Shown here: positions 58,929 through 64,000 of the stretch, in pieces
Layout of the letters: every line of letters starts with the position of its first letter
Position numbering within the stretch: position 1 is the first letter of the stretch
Source of the DNA: Staphylotrichum longicolle
Taxonomy: Eukaryota > Ascomycota > Sordariomycetes > Sordariales > Chaetomiaceae
Direction of reading: 5' to 3'
Assembly: GCA_019096155.1 (NCBI GenBank)
Contig: JAHCVI010000001.1
Coordinates: 8,432,001-8,496,000 of the forward strand
Length of the DNA: 64,000 nucleotides
The notes under the pieces: model-generated
What the model was told of the DNA's origin: nothing
What the model saw: only the letters and a program-made list of their open reading frames with translations
The model's database searches: none
Made by a program: the position numbers and the translations under genes

Positions 58929-60599
58929 TTAATCAAAGTCCGAGAGCTTGCGCAGGCTCTCTGTGGAATACAGGATCTTCTGCAACTCGGTGGTGCTCAT
59001 CGTGATGTCTCCTCCGGCCGGCAGATCCTCGACTCTGCTCTGCCGCCAGCCCGCCTCTCCCTTCTCCAGCGCAATCAGGGATGACCCCCTGCCCTCGGTC
59101 GACGTGCTTGTGGCGGTGTCGACGGCAACCAGAAGACGGGGTGCCGCCACAGCTGCTTCGACCAGATCCACGTCGAGCGGGTTAGCAGGCAAGGGGATGG
59201 TCTCGCGGTGTTGGAGGGTGTTGTCCTCGAGAAAGTCGTAGTGAAACAGCGCGGGGACGCTGGGGGAAATGTCAGTGATCCGTTTACCAGCAACACAGCA
59301 GGAGTTTGGTGTGAAGATAAAGAGAGAGAGGGAGGGAGACATACCGTTCAACAACGACAAACACGCCCGTCCTTCCCTCCCAGGTGCACGCAAACACCCT
59401 CGTCACAGCGACCTTGCTCGCCTCCTCCTGCCCAGCGACACCCTTCACATGCTCCAGCACCGCCGCCCGCCCGAGCACCTCCCCCTTGACCCAGTCCCAA
59501 ACAAACAAATCATCATCCCCGCCCCCCGAGATCAGCACCTCCGCCTTGCCGCCCGGCGCCACGCACAGCCGGCTCACAAACTCCTCGTGGCCCAGACAGA
59601 AGCCCTCGATGACGTGCGCCTGCGGCGCGGCGCGCGACACGCGGATGTGCTCGTCGCGGTCGGCCGTGAGGATGTACTCGCGCGGTTTCCCGCCGGCGAC
59701 GGAGACGGTGCCGACGCAGATGGCCGTGAGCATAGACACGTGGCCCAGCAGCAGGGTGGACTCGAACTGCGGGCGGTTGGCGCCGAGCTGCTCGGCTAGG
59801 GCGCGGCGGCCCAGGCTGATCTTTTGGTTCTCGAGCGCGCGGAGGTTGCGCTTGGTGTGCACGGTGAGCTCGTTGGCCTGCGATTTGAAGAGGGGCGGAG
59901 TCTGCCCTGCGGCGGGGGTGGTGGTGGTGGTTGGGGTGGAGGGGGTGGCGCTGCGGGATTGCGGCTGGCTGGGGAGGGGCGAAGGGGCGGATTCCGATCC
60001 CGTGGTGGTGGTGGTGGTGGTAGGGAGGAGGGGGAGGGCATAGACGTCGCCAAACTTGTCGGCTGAAAGAATGGTGTTGTTGTCTGAGGTGAGGGCGAGG
60101 GCGCAGGGGCGTTTGGGCATGGCTCTGAAGAGGCGGTCAGCTTTGCTTGAGACATTGGGCATGAGTTCAGGGGTAAAGCTTGCCTCTGGCTGAGTTGCTT
60201 GAGATTGCCTGCGCCGTCATGCTCAAAGACCCAAATGGTCTTGTCGGAGCCGGTAATGGCTACGAGGTGGCGGCCGTCGGATGTCGTGTATAATCCTTGG
60301 ACGAAGGGTCTCTCGTTGGCGGGGCAGTCATACTGGGCATTCTTTTTGCTCTTCGGCTGGCCGTTGGAGACAGAGTCTTTGCCATTCTCAACCTTCCTTC
60401 GCTTTGCTGGGGGGCCTTCGGGTGCTGGCGACTCTTCGGTCTCGGCACTTGGGGCCTTGGACTCATCGGCCTGTTGCACCGCCGGATACTTCCATGTCGA
60501 GATGTGCTGGAGCGCTGAGCTGAAGGAGTGGATGTCGCCGCCTTGGGCCGCAAAGACAATGCTGCCGCAAACTTTGACGAGATGATACGGGAGAGTCAT
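58929..60599 (-). CDS. TRM82: TRM82, WD40 subunit of tRNA (guanine-46-N7) methyltransferase
   Basis: Exons complement(58929..59259, 59345..60124, 60184..60599) match in phase and give 508 residues. The start MTLPYHLVKVCGSIVFAAQGG matches fungal Trm82. WD-like repeats include ALALTSDNNTILSADKFGDVYAL, ILTADRDEHIRVSR, FVSRLCVAPGGKAEVLISGGGDDDLFVWDW and LLVAVDTATS. An acidic, Lys/Arg-tipped insert (AKRRKVENGKD, about 75-85) is typical. The protein stabilises the catalytic Trm8 and the pair makes m7G46 in tRNA, in the nucleus. The first intron (60125..60183) starts with GC instead of GT, in the strong GC-donor context AG/GCAAGC. It is divergent from P0. Confidence 0.93.
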
Positions 60600-61324
60600 C
60601 GTGAACCTCAGTGAGCTTAAGGCTCCTTGTGTTGTCGGAACACAGAAGCGATAGGGATTTCTCCTGGTTCCGAATTTGAGTCCGAGTCGCAACCTAACAC
60701 TTGAATTGAGAGTGACTGCCTGCCAAAAATTGCAACACAATTGGCCGTGACTTTGAAACGTCAGTGAGTGCTCTTCATATTTGATCAGAAAAGGGAAACA
60801 TACTATGAGGAACTAACCACTCGAGTTGAGCTTACACGGCAGGAGTGCTCGAGTGAAAGTGACACTTGCAACCCGCAAGAAATTTGTCGAGACTAAGCCA
60901 CATGTGGCTGAGGCAATAGGTCGATGAAATATTTCGGAGTGTTGTCCTGAAAGAAATTCAGTTGTAATCAATACTCAGCAGTTGACTAAATAGTCCTTGA
61001 ACTGCCGGCGTCCATGCGCATTTGACGATTTTACTTTGCATTTCTGAATAGCTCGCAACTACAGTCGAGGTGCTTGATGCCCCTCTGAGCCACTTTCATG
61101 AAAGAAGAAAAAAGTGGGTCTGATAGGAAGCCATAATTGGTCGGCGCCCTGAACCCTAGCGGAAGCGGTCCCCCACAGCTGCAGTCAATTGTGTGTGAAA
61201 TTCCGAGAGCTTCTGATTTGGGAACCTTTTTGACCCAAGCAAACATCGCCATCACTCAATTTCCTCGTTTCCTCACTACCAAACCATCGCCCTTAAACAT
61301 CCTGCCTTCATAAACTAAGAAGAT
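60600..61324. promoter_or_regulatory. Shared divergent promoter of TRM82 and ribosomal P0
   Basis: 725 bases between two start codons. An AACCCTA motif at 61152-61158 resembles Tbf1-type sites known in some fungal ribosomal protein promoters; this is only a resemblance. No open frame with coding character lies here. Confidence 0.5.
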
Positions 61325-62381
61325 ATGGGGGGCAAATCTGGAAACAAGGCCGGCTACTTCGACAAGCTGAAGGGCTTGTTGGAGGAGTACCCGTCCATCT
61401 TCATCGTCTCGGTCGACAATGTCTCGTCGCAGCAGATGCACGAGATTCGTCAGGCCCTCCGCGGCAATGGCGTCGTCCTGATGGGCAAGAACACCATGGT
61501 AAGCTATGCCCGACCTCTGCGACCCTCGGTGACCTTCAGTTTCCTGACCGCGCAATGCAACACCACAGGTCCGCCGTGCGCTCAAGACCTTCATCGCCGA
61601 CTCGCCCGAGTACGAGCGCCTCCTCCCCTTCGTCAAGGGCAACGTCGGCTTCGTCTTCACCAACGGCGACCTCAAGGAGATCCGTGACAAGATCCTGGCC
61701 AACAAGGTTGCCGCCCCCGCCCGTGCCGGTGCCGTCGCCCCGTCAGACGTGTGGGTCCCCGCTGGCAACACCGGCATGGAACCCGGCAAGACCTCGTTCT
61801 TCCAGGCTCTCGGTGTCCCCACCAAGATTGCCCGTGGTACCATTGAAATCACCACCGATCTCAAGCTCGTCGAGGCCGGTGCCAAGGTCGGCCCCTCCGA
61901 GGCGACCCTCCTCAACATGCTCAACATCTCTCCCTTCACCTACGGTATGGGCATTGCTCAGGTCTACGACCAGGGCAACACCTTCCCGCCAGCGTTCTCG
62001 ACATCGGCGAGGAGCAGCTCCTGAAGGCTTTCTCCTCGGCCGTCCACCATCGCCGCCATCTCGCTGGCCCTCACTTCCCCACCCTGCCGTCCGTCATCCA
62101 CCCGCTCAACACACCTACAAGAAGGTGCTTGCCGTTGCCATCGAGACCGACTTCAGCTGGCCCGAGATTGAGGAGCTCAAGGACCGCATTGCCAACCCCG
62201 ATGCCTACGCTGCTGCCGCCCCGGCTGCTGCCGCTTCCGGCCCGGCCGAGACCAAGGCTGAGGAGAAGAAGGAGGAGTCTGAGAAGGAGGAGTCCGACGA
62301 CGAGGGCTTCGGCGGTCTCTTGTTCGTGCCCCTGTGCTGTTCTTGGTCGAGTACACTGCTAACTTGCGTCACAGCGACTAA
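61325..62381 (+). CDS. RPP0: 60S acidic ribosomal stalk protein P0 (uL10), with clustered frame breaks
   Basis: Exons 61325..61498, 61569..62321 and a 7-base last exon 62375..62381. The start MGGKSGNKAGYFDKLKGLLE, LMGKNTMVRRALK, PAGNTGMEPGKTSFFQALG, the Ala-rich hinge and the acidic end EKEESDDEGFGG/LFD are all present. The last exon supplies only part of Phe, then Asp and stop, restoring the invariant GLFD end. Between about 61990 and 62112 the frame changes four times (one base lost; one gained or two lost; one lost; one lost). With five bases added the gene encodes 312 residues, the family norm. P0 anchors the P1/P2 stalk that recruits elongation factors. I regard the breaks as assembly errors in a single essential gene. 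Confidence 0.92.
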
Positions 62382-62793
62382 ATGTAGCCACTGGGTGATG
62401 GTGCTGTTGGACTCGCAATCATGGTTTGTATCCGGTGAAGGTTTCATGGACCTCTCGCCACGGCTACATAGATTGGCTGCGGCTCAATTAAACACTGTGT
62501 CTCATGGTCAACACTTGGACTCGTCTTTTGTTAGTTCAAATGCACGTGCTGTGACTCGGCCAGCTGTGTGAACTCAACAACTAAGGTTAGTACCTCTTTT
62601 TTTTTAACCCATCACCCCCACCGTGTCGATGATTATGCAAATGATCAAAGAGCTTTTTAACCCTGATTATCATTGATGAAACCCATCACAACACCTATGA
62701 GACACTGCCTTCGTTCCTTGCCGATATATTGTACATGTTCTACATGGGGTATCGAGGCTGACCAACTATACAAACAGTGCCGTCCATCCCTTT
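62382..62793. other. Intergenic: convergent P0/MSH1 3' regions
   Basis: No gene. Contains a run of eight or more T at about 62598-62606. Confidence 0.5.
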
Positions 62794-64000
62794 CTATCCT
62801 ACAACCGCCACCGAAGCCGGGGCCTTGACAGGCTGCTCCCCTGCCACCCGTGATGAGATGTCGGCCCCTGGATCCTGCAGAACCTGCTGAGCGACCTGGA
62901 CTGCCTGCTCCGGCAGTCCAGCCAGGCGCGCCACCTTGAGCGCGTGACTCTGCCTGTTGACTCCCTTGCGCAACTTGTGAACGTAGACAAACCCGCCGTG
63001 CGCATCCTCCTCCACATCCGTGCAGTACATGTCGACGGCCCCGTCGGGCCCGCCATCGCCCACCCTCATCCCGCGCTCCGCCACGAGGTCCGCGATGCCG
63101 TGGAAATGCGTCGCGAACAGCGCGCGGCACTTGTTGACGGTGACCAGGTGGTGCAGCACGGCGAAGGCTACGGCCGTGCCGTCCTCGGGGGTCGTGCCCC
63201 GCCCCACCTCGTCCATGATGACGAAGGACCGCGGCGTCGCCTGCCGCAGGATGGCCGCCGTCTCGAGCATCTCCACCATGAAGGTGCTCTGGTCCTGGTA
63301 CAGGTTGTCGGCCGATCCGACCCGGCTGAAGATGGCGTCGACGATGCCCAGCTCGGCGTAGTCGGCCGGCACGTAGCAGCCGATCTGCGCCAGGATCGTG
63401 ATGAGCGCGTTTTGCCGCAAAAAGGTCGACTTGCCGCCATGTTGGGGCCCGTATCAGCCAGACCCTGCCGCTGTGCCCGCCGTGCCCGCCGTGCCCGCCG
63501 ATGAGGCAGTCGTTGCGCTGGAAGGTGCGGCCTTGCTCGGCGAGCCCGCCCTCGACGGTCGGGTGCCGCCCGCCGATGATGGTGGTCTGCTGCGTGTTAG
63601 TGAGGGTCGGGCGCACGAGGTTCTGCTCCGCGGCGAGGCGGGCGAACGAGGTCGCGATGTCGAGCTCGTCGAGCACGAGGGCGTTGCGCCGCAGCTTGAC
63701 GAGGTTGTGGACGACGCGGGCGCGGAGGGCGCCGAAGACGCGCTGCTCCTCGGCGCGCATCTGCAGGCGCAGCTTGTCGAGGCTCTCCCCGAGGGCGGTC
63801 CATTCGGGCTGGTGGAAGGAACGGGTCGAGCGGCTCGAGGAGAGGGTGCGGGCCGGGATGGCGGGTTGCGTGGTGTCTTTGCCCTTGACGTGGCAGATGT
63901 GGCCAAGTCCCGGGGTCCAGCGGAGGGTGAGGGATGCTGCGCCCAGGCGGGCGCGCAGGGTCTCAGTGAGTTGATCTTTTTCCTGACGAAGGGAGGCGAG
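62794..64000 (-). CDS. MSH1: Mitochondrial MutS homologue MSH1 (C-terminal part, cut by window edge, two frame breaks)
   Basis: Visible residues run from LASLRQEKDQLTETL at the right edge through GLGHICHVKGKD (characteristic of the MSH1 branch), IIGGRHPTVEGGL, the Walker A loop GPNM.GKSTFLRQN, Walker B SFVIMDEVGRGTTPEDG, the switch THFHGIADL, and the C-terminal HKLRKGVNRQSHALKVARLAGLP. It repairs mismatches and stabilises mitochondrial DNA. The frame is broken twice at the Walker A loop, by a missing base at about 63453 and another at about 63437, only 16 bases apart; the sequence is perfect on both sides. There is an unusual HGGHGGHSG run just before the loop. The N-terminal part lies beyond 64000. 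Confidence 0.9.

Noticed and set aside
1..64000. Transposons or RIP-mutated repeats
   Set aside because: I saw no transposase or reverse-transcriptase motifs, no terminal repeats, and no AT-rich block of the kind left by repeat-induced point mutation.
1..64000. Secondary-metabolite or defence gene cluster
   Set aside because: Every recognised gene is a housekeeping or regulatory gene; no PKS, NRPS, P450 cluster, NLR or HET-type gene is present.

Overview
This window is nuclear DNA of a filamentous ascomycete. The genes carry many short introns (about 50-370 bases) with GT(A/G)NGT donors, CTRAC-type branch points and YAG acceptors. Coding sequence is rich in C and G at third codon positions. 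The gene set is a typical Pezizomycotina one (Snt2, TRM82, Tvp38-type and F-box/JmjC proteins, several fungus-only unknowns). I infer Sordariomycetes, probably Sordariales, from the overall look of the proteins; no sequence search was run.

Layout from left to right: kelch protein (-, cut by the window edge), M1 aminopeptidase (-), enolase (+), Bub1-type checkpoint kinase (+), AP endonuclease IV (-), large F-box protein (+), two small proteins (-), mitochondrial protein of unknown function (+), ALY/REF mRNA export factor (-), eIF4A (-), F-box/JmjC oxygenase (+), CCCH-SMR protein (+), Tvp38-type membrane protein (+), 475-residue unknown (-), proline iminopeptidase (+), BTB protein (-), a 5.6 kb stretch with no clear gene, Snt2-type chromatin reader (+), Ydj1-type DnaJ (+), TRM82 (-), ribosomal stalk P0 (+), and mitochondrial MutS MSH1 (-, cut by the window edge).

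This is a housekeeping region. Genes are independent transcription units, not an operon or cluster. Themes that recur are translation (eIF4A, P0, TRM82), protein turnover and folding (two peptidases, Ydj1, two F-box proteins) and DNA or chromosome care (Bub1, APN1, MSH1, Snt2). TRM82 and P0 share a 725-base divergent promoter. I found no transposon, CRISPR array, secondary-metabolite cluster or defence system, and nothing I would call a new system.

The strongest unexplained signal is a set of local reading-frame breaks inside otherwise perfect, conserved genes (enolase, P0, MSH1, the F-box protein, BUB1). Several come as pairs or clusters of one-base losses 16-50 bases apart. Restoring the inferred number of bases gives the normal family length for enolase and P0, so these look like errors in the assembly rather than pseudogenes.
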